DNA of 64,000 bases, taken from the NCBI RefSeq assembly GCF_004136315.1, contig NZ_CP029562.1, positions 5,231,501 through 5,295,500 on the forward strand. Reading direction: 5' to 3'. Source of the DNA: Mesorhizobium sp. Pch-S (GTDB taxonomy: Bacteria > Pseudomonadota > Alphaproteobacteria > Rhizobiales > Rhizobiaceae). Shown here piece by piece: positions 8,175-17,157 of this stretch (position 1 is its first letter; each line of letters starts with the position of its first letter). The notes beneath the pieces are model-generated. The model did not search any database. It was not told where the DNA came from and worked only from the letters and a program-made list of their open reading frames with translations. Made by a program: the position numbers and the translations under genes.

Positions 8175-9040
8175 CGGCGCCGCCGCGATTTCGGATCGAG
8201 GATATCGGCGGCGCCGTCACCCAACAGGTTCAGTGCCAGGACGGTGATGACGATGGCCATGCCCGGAAAGATCGCCATCCAGGGTGCCTGTGCCATGCGG
8301 GTCTGCGCCTCGAACAACATGCGGCCCCAGCTCGGCATCGGTGGCTGAGCACCGAGGCCGACATAGGACAGGCTGGCTTCGGCCAGGATGCCCAGCGCGA
8401 ACTGGATGGTGCCCTGCACCAGAAGCAGGGTCGCGATGTTGGGCAGGATGTGCTCCAGCGTGATCAGGACCTTGCTTTTGCCAGCGGCGCGGGCGGCGAG
8501 GATGTATTCACGAGGCCAGATGGCGAGCGCACCGGCGCGGGCGACGCGGGCAAAAACCGGGATGTTGAAGATGCCGATCGCAATGATGGCATTGATCGCG
8601 CCGGGACCGAAGATCGCGGTGATCATGATGGCGGACAACAACGCCGGGAAGGCAAAGACGAGATCGTTCAGCCGCATCAAGGCTTCGTCGACGAGCCCTC
8701 CGCGCGCCGCGGCCCAGCAGCCCAGCGGTACGCCGAGACCCAGACCGATGCCGACGGCAACCAGGGCAACGGCAATGGAGTTGCGCGCACCGATCATGAT
8801 CATCGACAGGACGTCACGGCCGAAATGGTCGGTGCCGAACCAGTGTAGCGCGGATGGGGCCTGCAACTTGTCGGAGATCACCAGCCTGGTGACATCATAG
8901 GGCGTCCACAGGAAGGAGAGGGCGGCCATTCCCGCCACCAGCAAGGTGACGAGGAAGCCCGCGATGAAGGACTTGTGGCGCAAGGCTCTGCTGGCCAGCG
9001 AGGCCAGATTCGCGCGCGGGATCTCCGTTTGCAGCGTCAA
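8171..9040 (-). CDS. Peptide ABC transporter permease, DppC type
   Basis: A 289-residue inner membrane permease. It starts with the cytoplasmic segment and first helix typical of DppC/OppC (HKSFIAGFLVTLLVAGM), then HWFGTDHFGRDVLSM, the family hallmark. The EAA loop that contacts the ATPase is in YILAARAAGKSKVLITLEHILPN. The best start is TTG 9040, whose TTGA overlaps the stop of dppB; no ATG is suitable. A 447-residue reading through to 9514 is rejected because its N-terminal part is dppB read in another frame. Confidence 0.9.
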   Translation of the reverse strand: MTLQTEIPRANLASLASRALRHKSFIAGFLVTLLVAGMAALSFLWTPYDVTRLVISDKLQAPSALHWFGTDHFGRDVLSMIMIGARNSIAVALVAVGIGLGLGVPLGCWAAARGGLVDEALMRLNDLVFAFPALLSAIMITAIFGPGAINAIIAIGIFNIPVFARVARAGALAIWPREYILAARAAGKSKVLITLEHILPNIATLLLVQGTIQFALGILAEASLSYVGLGAQPPMPSWGRMLFEAQTRMAQAPWMAIFPGMAIVITVLALNLLGDGAADILDPKSRRRR

Positions 9041-9983
9041 GAACGCCCCCGCAGACGTGGGTCGACCACCGCGTAGGAAAAATCGACGAGTAGATTGACG
9101 AGGATCACGGTCGCGACCAGCAGCATGACCACGCTTTCCACCACGATCAGGTCGCGTTGCGTGATAGCCTGGAAAATGAGCCTGCCGAGACCCGGCAGGT
9201 AAAAGACGTTTTCTATGATGATGGTACCGGCAAGCATGAAAGCGAACTGCAGGCCGAGAATGGTCAGTACCGGGATCATGGCGTTGCGCAACGCGTGTCG
9301 CCAGAGCACAGCGCGATAGGGCATGCCCTTGGCGCGAGCCGTGCGGATATAGTCTTCCGACAGGACCTCTATCAGCGCCTGGCGGGTCACGCGGGCAAGG
9401 ATTGCTGCCTGCGGCAATGCCAGGGCTATAGCGGGCAGGATAAGCGCCTTCAACGCCGGCCACACACCGGCGTTCCAGCCTGGAAAACCGCCCGCCGGCA
9501 CCCATTTCAGCCATACTGCGAAGAGGTAGATCAGAAGCAGCGCAAACCAGAAATTGGGTATGGCGACGCCGATCTGCGAGACGCCCATCGAGACGGTGTC
9601 GCCAAAGCGGCCCTGGCGCGAAGCGGCATAAAGGCCGACCGGAATGGCAATCAGCGTCGACAGTGCAAGCGCGATCAGCGCCAGCGGCAGCGAAACGGCG
9701 ACGCGCTCGCGCACGAGGTCGATCACCGGCACCGAATAGGTGTAGGAGCGGCCGAAATCGAGCACGACGAGGTTGCCGATCCAGTGCAGGTAGCGCAGCA
9801 GCAGCGGATCGTTCAGGCCCATCTGCGTGCGCACCTGCTCAACCTGCTCGGCACTTGCATTCATGCCGAGCATCAGGCGTGCCGGATCGCCAGGCAGGAC
9901 CTCCAGCACCGCAAAGACGACGATGGAGGCCAGCACCAGCTGGCGAGGGCGATGGCGATGCGCTTGAGGAGATAGGCGGTCAT
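9037..9983 (-). CDS. Peptide ABC transporter permease, DppB type, with a one-base frameshift near the N-terminus
   Basis: From ATG 9983 the first 14-15 codons encode the expected DppB start (MTAYLLKRIAIALAS), but the rest of the family sequence (LVLASIVVFAVLEVLPGDPARLMLG onward) is in another frame. One C missing from AGCCTGG, near 9938-9942, explains this. Downstream the permease is intact: GLNDPLLLRYLHW, EAA loop YIRTARAKGMPYRAVLWRHALRNA, and the C-terminal DFSYAVVDPRLRG. An alternative open frame from ATG 10002 replaces the first membrane helix start with a hydrophilic MTTSASDDRLSPQ segment, unlike the family. It is either a sequencing error or a real lesion that would damage the transporter. 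Confidence 0.8.
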
Positions 9984-10011
9984 CGGATGCCGATGTCGTC
10001 ACGTCACCCGA

Positions 10012-11493
10012 TCAGTCGTTCCACTTCACCTTGGTGAGGTCGTTGGCCGGCACCGGCTGATTCTGCCACAGACCTTCGATCTTGGCGTCCCAGACACCGA
10101 CCTTCGGAAGTTCGAACAGGAAACCCACGACGGCGTCGTCGGCAAGAATCTTCTGCGCCTTGCCGAGCAGTTCCTTGCGCTTGGCCTCGTCAGCGGTGAG
10201 ATCGAGTTCCTCGATGACCTTGTTGAACTCGGGGTTCTGGTAGTTGAAATAGTAGTCCTTGCGCGCATAGATGCCGATGTCGTTGGGCTCGACATGCGAA
10301 ACGATGGTCAGGTCGTAGTCTTTCTTGGTGAAGACCTGGTCCAGCCACTGCGCCCACTCCACCGGGATGATCTCGGCCTCGATGCCGACGTCGCGCAGCT
10401 GCGATGCGATGATCTCGCCACCAAGGCGCGCATAAGGCGGGGGCGGCAGCTTCAGCGTCACCTTGGTGCCGCTTGCCAACCCGGCTTCCTTGAGAAGTTC
10501 CTTCGCCTTGGCCGGGTCGTGCGGATAGGTTCCGGTCAGATCGACGTAGTCCTTGCTGGACGGTGACATGTGCGAGCCGATCGGCTGGCCAAGTCCTTCC
10601 GAAGCGCCGTCGATGATGGCCTTGCGGTCGAGCGCATAGGAGATCGCCTGACGCACCTTGAGCTGGTCGAAGGGCGGCTTGCCGTTGTTCATGGCGAGGA
10701 TGGTTTCACCCTCGGTGGAGCCGACGACGACCTTGAAGCGCGGATCGGACTGGAACTGGGACAGGCTGTCACTGGTCGGCATGTTGGGGAAGGCCTGCAC
10801 GTCGCCGGACAGCATGGCCGGAACCGCGGCGGAGGCATCCGGAATGAAGCGGAATTCGGCCTTGTCGAGAGCGACCGGAGCGCCCCAGTAATTGTCCGAT
10901 TTCACGAGCGTGACCGAGGATCCCTTCGCCCAGTTCTGGAATTTGAAGGGGCCGGTGCCGATCGGCTTTTCCTTGTTGGTGTCGGCGCTTTCTGGCGCAA
11001 CGATGACCGCATCGCCCCAACCCATATTGTAGAGGAAGGAACCCTGCGGCTGTTTCAGCGTCACCTTGACGGTCGCCGGATCCACGACGTCGACGGTGTC
11101 GATGGCTGCGAACAGCTGTTTCTGGGCGTTCTGGGAGTTTTCCGCGCGGGCGCGGTTGAGCGAGAATTTGACGTCAGCGGCGTCGAAATCGGTACCGTCG
11201 TGGAATTTGACGCCCGTGTGCAGCTTGAACGTATAGACCTTGCCGTCTTCGGAAATCGTCCAGCTTTCGGCAAGATCGGGCAAGACCTCGCCATTGGGAC
11301 CGATGCGGGTCAGACCCTCGAAGATGTTGGCATAAGTGACCTCGCGGATGGCGGCGGCTGCACCGGCCGTCGGATCGAGATGCGGCGGCTCCAGCACCAT
11401 GCCAAGCACCAGGTCGGTGCGGGCGGCGAAGGCTGCCGTGCCTGAAGCAAGCGCCAGGGCGGTGGCTGCCAAGACCGTCTTCCAGAGCTTCAT
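10012..11493 (-). CDS. Peptide ABC transporter substrate-binding protein (family 5)
   Basis: A 493-residue periplasmic solute-binding protein. A Sec signal peptide (MKLWKTVLAATALALASGTAAFA) precedes the mature start ARTDLVLGMVLEPPHLDP. Family 5 features follow: YANIFEGLTRIGPNGEVLPDLAESW, the KVYTFKLHTGVKFHDG block and GTGPFKFQNW. It would deliver peptides or similar ligands to the DppBC permease. ATG 11493 has an AGGGGGA ribosome binding site. It is the first gene of a four-gene minus-strand operon ending at 6549. Confidence 0.95.
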   Translation of the reverse strand: MKLWKTVLAATALALASGTAAFAARTDLVLGMVLEPPHLDPTAGAAAAIREVTYANIFEGLTRIGPNGEVLPDLAESWTISEDGKVYTFKLHTGVKFHDGTDFDAADVKFSLNRARAENSQNAQKQLFAAIDTVDVVDPATVKVTLKQPQGSFLYNMGWGDAVIVAPESADTNKEKPIGTGPFKFQNWAKGSSVTLVKSDNYWGAPVALDKAEFRFIPDASAAVPAMLSGDVQAFPNMPTSDSLSQFQSDPRFKVVVGSTEGETILAMNNGKPPFDQLKVRQAISYALDRKAIIDGASEGLGQPIGSHMSPSSKDYVDLTGTYPHDPAKAKELLKEAGLASGTKVTLKLPPPPYARLGGEIIASQLRDVGIEAEIIPVEWAQWLDQVFTKKDYDLTIVSHVEPNDIGIYARKDYYFNYQNPEFNKVIEELDLTADEAKRKELLGKAQKILADDAVVGFLFELPKVGVWDAKIEGLWQNQPVPANDLTKVKWND

Positions 11494-11674
11494 CGTAAGT
11501 CCCCCTCATTATTCCGCTTGTTTAGCTCGGGCGGGATAGAAGCGTGAAATTCCAACGGAGTAAATCGCGTTTGTTTTCATCGATGATGCCGGTGGGGAAA
11601 TCTTGTGCCAATATACCGGCTCTATCCGGTGCGCCACGACCGGCGGTGACGCGCTGCAGGCGGGAGGGGTGACT

Positions 11675-12184
11675 ATGGATGCCGCAACACTCAAGACACT
11701 GCAGGCTCCCCTCAAGGAAGCCTATCGCGATACACCGGAAAAAGCGTTCATCACCTTGCGTGCCAAAGGTTCGATCGAAGACCAGTCGATCGCGTGCAAG
11801 GTGGAGACGGGCCGTGCCTTGGCAATAGCCGGCCTCCACCCGGCAACGGGTGGCAGCGGGCTGGAGTTGTGCTCCGGCGACATGCTGCTCGAGGCTCTCG
11901 TCGCCTGTGCTGGCGTGACGCTGAAGGCTGTCGCGACCGCGCTCGAATTCAGACTGGACGGGGCAACGGTAACCGCGGAGGGCGATCTCGATTTTCGTGG
12001 CACCCTGGGCGTCGCCAAGGAAGCGCCGGTCGGATTCAGGGCGATAAGGCTGGGGATCGAGTTGCAGACCGACGAACCGCGGGAGCGCATCGATTCGCTG
12101 GTGAAACTCACCGAACGCTATTGCGTGGTGTTCCAGACGATCAACCAGCGGCCGGAACTGTCGGTCACGGCGCTGCGGCTTTAG
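11675..12184 (+). CDS. OsmC-family protein
   Basis: A 169-residue protein of the OsmC/Ohr fold. The conserved pattern SGDMLLEALVACAGVTLKAVA places a Cys on the central helix, and the C-terminal ERYCVVFQTI holds the second Cys, as in peroxidase-active OsmC proteins. An extra Cys precedes SGD. It is probably a thiol-dependent hydroperoxide reductase (inference). ATG 11675 follows a strong GGGAGGGG ribosome binding site, so a longer reading to 11603 is unlikely. Its stop overlaps the stop of the convergent M20 gene. Confidence 0.85.
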   Translation: MDAATLKTLQAPLKEAYRDTPEKAFITLRAKGSIEDQSIACKVETGRALAIAGLHPATGGSGLELCSGDMLLEALVACAGVTLKAVATALEFRLDGATVTAEGDLDFRGTLGVAKEAPVGFRAIRLGIELQTDEPRERIDSLVKLTERYCVVFQTINQRPELSVTALRL

Positions 12185-13458
12185 CTTCGTCCACTCCGCA
12201 ACAGCACATTCAACCCGATCGCCATGACCTTGGCCGATTGCACCATGTCTTCGATGCCGACCCATTCGTCGGGCCGGTGAGCGAGATCGAGAATGCCCGG
12301 GCCGTAGGCGATGCAATCGAACAGGTGACCGATACGGGCAACGTGTTTCTGGTCGTAGGTACCGGGTGAAATCACGTATTCCGGTTCACGTTCGAACACC
12401 TGCATGATGCCCTCGGCCACCGCCTTGACCACTGGTGCACCGCGCTCGGTCATGGTCGGCTGCACTTCCATGACATCGCGGATGCGATAGTCGAATTTCC
12501 TGCGATCGCGCTTCAGCCCATCGAGAATGTCTATGACCTCGCGTTTCACCTCGTCGAGCTTTTCTTCGAGCAGGAAGCGGCGATCGATGGTGAGCCGGCA
12601 TGAATCCGGCACGTTGGGGGATGGCAGGCCCGGGCGGAAGTCTTCCGTCTGGCCGCCATGGATCGAATTGATGTTCATGGTGGAACGGCGCGCGCCCTCC
12701 GGCACCACCGGCATTGAAGTCTGTTTCCGGTCGAGTGCGGGGAATAGGTCGGCCTCGAAAGCCGCCAGTACAGCACCCATGTGGCGCACCGCATTGTCGC
12801 CGAGGAAAGGCATCGAGCCGTGCGCGATCTCGCCCAAGGTCTCGATTTCGGCCCACCAGACGCCGCGATGGCCAAGGCAGATGCGATCCTTGTTGAGTGG
12901 CTCGGGAATGATGACGTGATCGACCTTGGGTTTTGAAAAATAGCCCTTGCCGGCCAGGTAGGCGACACCGCCGAAACCGCCGGATTCCTCGTCCACCGTG
13001 CCTGATATCTCGATGGCGCCAGGAAAATCCGGATAGGCCTGCATGAAGGCTTCAACCGCGATGATGGAGGCGGCAAGGCCGCCCTTCATATCGCAGGCGC
13101 CGCGTCCATACACGCGGCCATCCTTCACCACCCCGGCAAAGGGATCTACCGTCCAGCCTTCTCCGGCTTCGACCACATCGATGTGCGAGTTGAAATGCAC
13201 GGTGGGTCCGGGCGAGCGGCCATCAAAGCGCGCAACCACATTGACACGTGGATAGCGGTCATTGTCGCCCGGTGTGCCCTCGCCACGGATCAGTTCAACC
13301 CCAAAACCACGCTTCTTCAATCGGGCGGCAATGAATTCCGCACAGGGGCGATACGCCTCGCCGGGCGGGTTCACGGTCGGAAAGCGGATCAGGTCGGCGG
13401 TCAGCGCGACGAGGTCATCGGTGCGCGCTTCGACGCATTGCAGGAGTCGATCAGTCAT
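12181..13458 (-). CDS. M20-family amidohydrolase (ArgE/DapE type)
   Basis: A 425-residue metallohydrolase of the acetylornithine deacetylase/succinyl-diaminopimelate desuccinylase family. Seen: first metal motif HFNSHIDVVEAGEGW, bridging Asp in GRGACDMKGG, catalytic pair TVDEESGG, and the dimerisation lid with HGSMPFLGDNAVRHM. C-terminal SPGTYDQKHVARIG supplies the last metal-ligand region. It hydrolyses an N-acyl amino acid; substrate unknown, and isolation from arg or dap genes argues against a main biosynthetic role. ATG 13458 (MTDRLLQ) is chosen over a longer reading. Confidence 0.92.
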   Translation of the reverse strand: MTDRLLQCVEARTDDLVALTADLIRFPTVNPPGEAYRPCAEFIAARLKKRGFGVELIRGEGTPGDNDRYPRVNVVARFDGRSPGPTVHFNSHIDVVEAGEGWTVDPFAGVVKDGRVYGRGACDMKGGLAASIIAVEAFMQAYPDFPGAIEISGTVDEESGGFGGVAYLAGKGYFSKPKVDHVIIPEPLNKDRICLGHRGVWWAEIETLGEIAHGSMPFLGDNAVRHMGAVLAAFEADLFPALDRKQTSMPVVPEGARRSTMNINSIHGGQTEDFRPGLPSPNVPDSCRLTIDRRFLLEEKLDEVKREVIDILDGLKRDRRKFDYRIRDVMEVQPTMTERGAPVVKAVAEGIMQVFEREPEYVISPGTYDQKHVARIGHLFDCIAYGPGILDLAHRPDEWVGIEDMVQSAKVMAIGLNVLLRSGRS

Positions 13459-13691
13459 TCGGGAAATTGAGCAGGGAAAGGCCATGCCTTGCAAGAGCCC
13501 GCGTGTTGATCCAGTCGAGCCGTGTCTCCTGCGTAGGATTTGCGCCGGCAAACGGTTCACGTTCGCGTCAACATCCCGGTCAAATGCACTAGGTCTCTTG
13601 TGTAATGCAGATCACTGTTCTTTTAACCTTTGAAAGATAAAGTGAGAGATCGAAATTCTGGGGAAGCAATGTAGGGAGAGGGGCCAGACTC

Positions 13692-14123
13692 ATGAAGAAG
13701 TCTGTTCTTTTAGGAGGGGTCTTAGGGGCGATTTTGTTGGCAAGCGCAGCCGAGAGCCGTGCCGACGGCCTCGTCGCAAGGGTCAACATCTCGACGCAGA
13801 CGATGACTGTCAGCCGCTATGGCGAGGTCCTGTATCGCTGGGATGTTTCAACGGCTCGAAAGGGTTACGTAACTCCGAGCGGCAGCTGGAAACCCAAGCG
13901 TCTGCACAAGATGTGGTACTCCAAGAAATACGACAATTCGCCGATGCCCTGGTCCGTCTTTTACAATGGCGGCTATGCCGTGCATGGTACCAATGCTGTA
14001 CGGCAACTTGGGCGCCCAGCCTCGCATGGCTGCGTGCGCCTCGCCATCGCCAACGCCGCGACGTTCTATTCGCTCGTCCGGGAGGTCGGCATCAACGACA
14101 CGCGCATAGTCGTCACCTACTAG
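13692..14123 (+). CDS. Exported L,D-transpeptidase (YkuD domain)
   Basis: A 143-residue protein with a signal peptide (MKKSVLLGGVLGAILLASAAESRA) and a compact YkuD catalytic domain. The active-site motif is intact: His98 in YAVHGTNAV and SHGCVRL with Cys114. Such enzymes make 3-3 cross-links in peptidoglycan or attach proteins to it in the periplasm; rhizobia have many paralogues. The domain order is just signal plus catalytic domain, with no LysM or binding repeat. It is a single-gene unit with 233 bases upstream. Confidence 0.93.
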   Translation: MKKSVLLGGVLGAILLASAAESRADGLVARVNISTQTMTVSRYGEVLYRWDVSTARKGYVTPSGSWKPKRLHKMWYSKKYDNSPMPWSVFYNGGYAVHGTNAVRQLGRPASHGCVRLAIANAATFYSLVREVGINDTRIVVTY

Positions 14124-14152
14124 GCGCTCTGGAGCCGACGTTCGTCATCGGC

Positions 14153-14183
14153 AAAGAAAATGGGCTGCCTCACGGCAGCCCAT
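14153..14183 (-). terminator. Rho-independent terminator of the amine oxidase/cytochrome/RidA operon
   Basis: ATGGGCTGCC at 14160-14169 pairs perfectly with 14174-14183 around a 4-base loop. Read on the minus strand, the stem is followed by TTTTCTTT, so it terminates the ridA-like gene ending at 14202. It also lies 36 bases past the convergent L,D-transpeptidase stop. Confidence 0.8.
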
Positions 14184-14201
14184 CGTCGAGGCCGGATCGG
14201 C

Positions 14202-14699
14202 TTATGGCCGGACCGCGGTCACTTCGATCTCGACGAGGAATCCTGGCGCCGCAAGACCGGCGACCTGGAAGACCGAACGGGTCGGCAGGTTCGGTTGTTC
14301 CTTGGTGCCGAAGAACTGCGTGTAGCCTTCCATGAAGCCGCTGAAGTCCATCTTGCTGCCTTTGCCGGGATCGCCGACCAGGAAGACCTGCATCTTGACG
14401 ACGTCGCCCATCTTGAGGTCGAGGCTGGCCAGCGTTTTTTCGATCGACTTCAACACCGAAACGGTCTGGGTCTTGGTGTCGCCATAGGCGGCAAGTGAGC
14501 CTTTTTCCGCTTTCTCGTCGGCGACCGAGGGCACTGCCCCGCTGACATAAACGGTGGTCTTGCCTGCCGGGATTTCGACCGCCTGGGAGATCGGGAAGTC
14601 CGAGTTCGGGATCTTGTGACGTACGACGTCCTGCGCCATCGCGCCGCCGGTCATCGCCATCAGTGCCGCAACCAAAGCGGCGCCGGTCCGTGCTTTCAT
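14202..14699 (-). CDS. Exported RidA-family enamine/imine deaminase
   Basis: A 165-residue RidA/YjgF-fold protein with an apparent signal peptide (MKARTGAALVAALMAMTGGAMA), so it should act in the periplasm, whereas classical RidA is cytosolic. The conserved C-terminal region PTRSVFQVAGLAAPGFLVEIEVTA keeps the Arg that binds the substrate carboxylate. RidA proteins hydrolyse reactive enamine or imine intermediates to ketones and ammonia. It is the last gene of a minus-strand operon after a flavin amine oxidase and a cytochrome c. That context suggests it clears the imine product of the oxidase (inference). Confidence 0.88.
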   Translation of the reverse strand: MKARTGAALVAALMAMTGGAMAQDVVRHKIPNSDFPISQAVEIPAGKTTVYVSGAVPSVADEKAEKGSLAAYGDTKTQTVSVLKSIEKTLASLDLKMGDVVKMQVFLVGDPGKGSKMDFSGFMEGYTQFFGTKEQPNLPTRSVFQVAGLAAPGFLVEIEVTAVRP

Positions 14700-14769
14700 A
14701 GCCGGTGTTCTCCTTCTTGCTGAAAATATCGGGGAAGGTGAGTCCCGAGGGCCTACCTTCCGTGGTTCG

Positions 14770-15180
14770 TTAGCGGGCGTCCTTCACATCCTGCGCGGTT
14801 GCGGCGTCCTTGTAGTCGTTGCCGAAATGCGTGCGGACATAGTTCACGACAGCAGCGACCTGTTCGTCGTCGAGCATCTGGCCGACGGGCGGCATGCCCT
14901 TCTGGCCATGCAGGATGACAAAGATCGGATAGCCCGACGACTCCAGGTTGGTGTTCTTGGCAAGCGCCGGATACTTGCCTGCGCCTACAGCCCCTTCACC
15001 TTTCTCCATATGACAGGCCTGGCAAAGGTTGGCGTAGATGTCTTCCCCGGTCTTCTGGGAGAACTTGTCGCCGGTCGAAAAGGTGGCACCGGCCGAGTCG
15101 GCAAAGGCGGCGGGGCTGGAAAGCGTGAGGAATGCCGCGGCAGCGGCGAGGCCGAATGGCCGGTTTGTCTTGGTAGTCAT
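14770..15180 (-). CDS. Periplasmic class I c-type cytochrome
   Basis: A 136-residue monohaem cytochrome c. A Sec signal peptide (to about residue 27, AFA) precedes the haem-binding Cys53-x2-Cys56-His57 (CQACH), and Met96 in GQKGMPPVGQ is the likely sixth ligand. The C-terminal LDDEQVAAVVNYVRTHFGN is the usual last helix. It lies 50 bases after the amine oxidase and 70 before the exported RidA, so it probably takes electrons from the oxidase flavin and passes them to the respiratory chain (inference). ATG 15180 is chosen so that the signal peptide begins at residue 1. Confidence 0.92.
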   Translation of the reverse strand: MTTKTNRPFGLAAAAAFLTLSSPAAFADSAGATFSTGDKFSQKTGEDIYANLCQACHMEKGEGAVGAGKYPALAKNTNLESSGYPIFVILHGQKGMPPVGQMLDDEQVAAVVNYVRTHFGNDYKDAATAQDVKDAR

Positions 15181-15230
15181 GATGACGTGCCTTGCAAAAT
15201 TGGGGGAAAGAGGGATGGGCCTTACAGCCG

Positions 15231-16832
15231 TCACCCCTGCAGAACGCGTTTGTGCAGGCGCCCGATGGCGTTGAGGGCCGACAGGATCGCTCCTTCCTGC
15301 CAGGCAGGAATGTAGGAGGCGTGCTCTCCGGCCAGCATGATGCGCCCGTCCAGCTGGCAGAGGTTGCCGTAATGCTCCTGGCGGGCTTCTTCGGTCCAGT
15401 CGCCCGCGCAGCCCAGCGTGTAGGGAGAGCGATGCCAGGCCCAGGAGACTCCGTTCTCGAATTCATCCTTGTACTGCGGATGGATCTGGCTGCCATATTC
15501 GACCGCGCGCTTGACCCGGTCCTGTGGCGACAGCGCCGTGAATTCGTAGGAGTTCGGGCCATTCCAGGTATAGCAGCCGAGCAGCACGCCCTTGCCGGTC
15601 GTGTTGAAGCCGGTGCTCGGGTAGGAGATCTGCGTGATCGGCAGGTCGGTATAGGACACGCCACCGAAGATGAGGTCGTCCTCTTCCCAGAAGCGGCGCT
15701 TGAACTGCAAGCCGACCTTGACGGACGAGGCGTAGGGCACGGCCGCGATCGCAGCCTGCATGGCGCCACTGACCTTGACTTCGATCTGGCTCAGGATGGT
15801 CAGCGGGATGGTGCAGATACACCAGTCGGCGCTGGCTTCCTGCACGGCGCCAGGCTTTGTTGTGTCCTCATAGGTGACAGTGACGCCTTTCTCGTCTTGA
15901 TCGATCTTGGTCACCTTCGCATTGAAGGTGATCAGGTCGCCGACTTCCTTGGCGAAGGCTTCGCCGACCTTGCCCATGCCGCCGACCGGCTGGAACATGG
16001 TGGTCTGGAACTCATACAGCGCGAAATTGGCGAGGCTGCCCCAGAGTTTGGACTTCAGGATATCGGAAAGTCCGATCGGGTCGCCGGGGACCGGTGCTGC
16101 GCCCAAACCGCCGCCAGGATCTTTTTCGTAGCCGCGATACTCCGCGGAAGTCAGGCCCTTGGCATAGGCGTAATCCTTGTCGAGCGCGCCCCAGGATTTG
16201 AGCGCTTCCAGCAACATCTCCTGGTCTTCCTTGGTGACGTCGCCTTCCAGCTTGCCTTTCTGGGTGACCTTGGCCAGCAACTCGGATGTATGACCCTGGA
16301 AGTCGGTCTTGATGTCGCGTACGCGCTGGGGCTTGCCGCCGAACGCGGTCGAGGAGTGCAGGAAAGCGTTGTGGTTGATCTGCTGGAACGGTTCCAGCTT
16401 GACGCCCAGGCGCTTGCAGTAGTCGAGCAGGCCGTTGTGGTGGTAGGGGATGCGCCAGGGGCCGAGATTGACGTAGAGGCCTTCTTCGAATTCGCAGGTC
16501 TGCTTGCCGCCGCCAAGCTCGCTGAAAGTGTCGCCACCCCGCACCGTCCAGTTACGGCCGCCGGCACGGTTGTTGTATTCCAGGATCTTCACTTTGTAGC
16601 CGGCCTGGCGCAGTTCGAGCGCCGCTGTCATGCCGGCAAGGCCGGCGCCGAGGATCAGCACGGTGGCGCCTTTCGGATCGCCTTCCAGCTTGATGCGCCC
16701 CTTGTAGCCGGACTCGGCCGCGAGGCCCATCGTTGTCATGGCCTGGTACATGGCAGCGGACCCCGCCGTCATGCCAATGAGCGTGAGCAGCTTACGCCGG
16801 CTCAATCCATTAAGTGTGTGATTCTGTAACAC
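15231..16832 (-). CDS. Tat-exported flavin monoamine oxidase/dehydrogenase
   Basis: A 533-residue FAD protein of the amine oxidase/L-amino acid oxidase family. A twin-arginine signal (LSRRKLLTLIG, Arg12-Arg13) implies folding with FAD before export to the periplasm. The dinucleotide fold is VLILGAGLAGMTAALEL (Gly62, Gly64, Gly67), then LEYNNRAGGR; the C-terminal FAD motif is RIMLAGEHASYIPAWQEGA. The start is GTG 16832, preceded by AAAGGA. It heads an operon with a cytochrome c and an exported RidA. The flavoprotein NicA2 of this family uses a cytochrome c instead of oxygen, so this enzyme may be a dehydrogenase too (inference). The amine substrate is unknown. Confidence 0.92.
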   Translation of the reverse strand: MLQNHTLNGLSRRKLLTLIGMTAGSAAMYQAMTTMGLAAESGYKGRIKLEGDPKGATVLILGAGLAGMTAALELRQAGYKVKILEYNNRAGGRNWTVRGGDTFSELGGGKQTCEFEEGLYVNLGPWRIPYHHNGLLDYCKRLGVKLEPFQQINHNAFLHSSTAFGGKPQRVRDIKTDFQGHTSELLAKVTQKGKLEGDVTKEDQEMLLEALKSWGALDKDYAYAKGLTSAEYRGYEKDPGGGLGAAPVPGDPIGLSDILKSKLWGSLANFALYEFQTTMFQPVGGMGKVGEAFAKEVGDLITFNAKVTKIDQDEKGVTVTYEDTTKPGAVQEASADWCICTIPLTILSQIEVKVSGAMQAAIAAVPYASSVKVGLQFKRRFWEEDDLIFGGVSYTDLPITQISYPSTGFNTTGKGVLLGCYTWNGPNSYEFTALSPQDRVKRAVEYGSQIHPQYKDEFENGVSWAWHRSPYTLGCAGDWTEEARQEHYGNLCQLDGRIMLAGEHASYIPAWQEGAILSALNAIGRLHKRVLQG

Positions 16833-17157
16833 GTTTAGTCCTTTCTGGCCGCCATTAGCGGCGTCCGCCCCAACCGGAAGCACCCCCGTTCCATCCGGCT
16901 GCGCGATCGAAGCTAGGACGATGCCGCGGCAAGTCAACGCAGCCGCGGCCGATGGTTCAACGGATGCAAGAGAGTTGGCGCAAACAGTCTCGGGGCTGGA
17001 TCGAAGGGCTGGTGGGGTATTTCCCGGATTGTCAGGATGATGGCAGATCATGCTCTGTCGTGATCTTCCGGTGAACGAAATTACTGTCGGGAACGTCCTT
17101 CGCGCATTTCCTTTCCTCATCCGGCCCGATACGTTTCGAACCGGAGGAACGCGATTG
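16833..17157. promoter_or_regulatory. Divergent promoter region between amine oxidase and soeA-like operons
   Basis: A 325-base gap without a convincing gene. It must hold the promoters of both divergent redox operons. I see the GGAGGA ribosome binding site of the molybdoenzyme at 17143-17148 but no clear palindromic operator or hairpin. Confidence 0.5.

Noticed and set aside
9041..9514. N-terminal extension that would lengthen DppC to 447 residues
   Set aside because: The extra residues are dppB read in a wrong frame; the family start fits TTG 9040.
15192..16829. Open frame of 545 codons antisense to the amine oxidase
   Set aside because: The minus-strand frame encodes a complete FAD enzyme with a Tat signal, so the plus-strand frame is a shadow.
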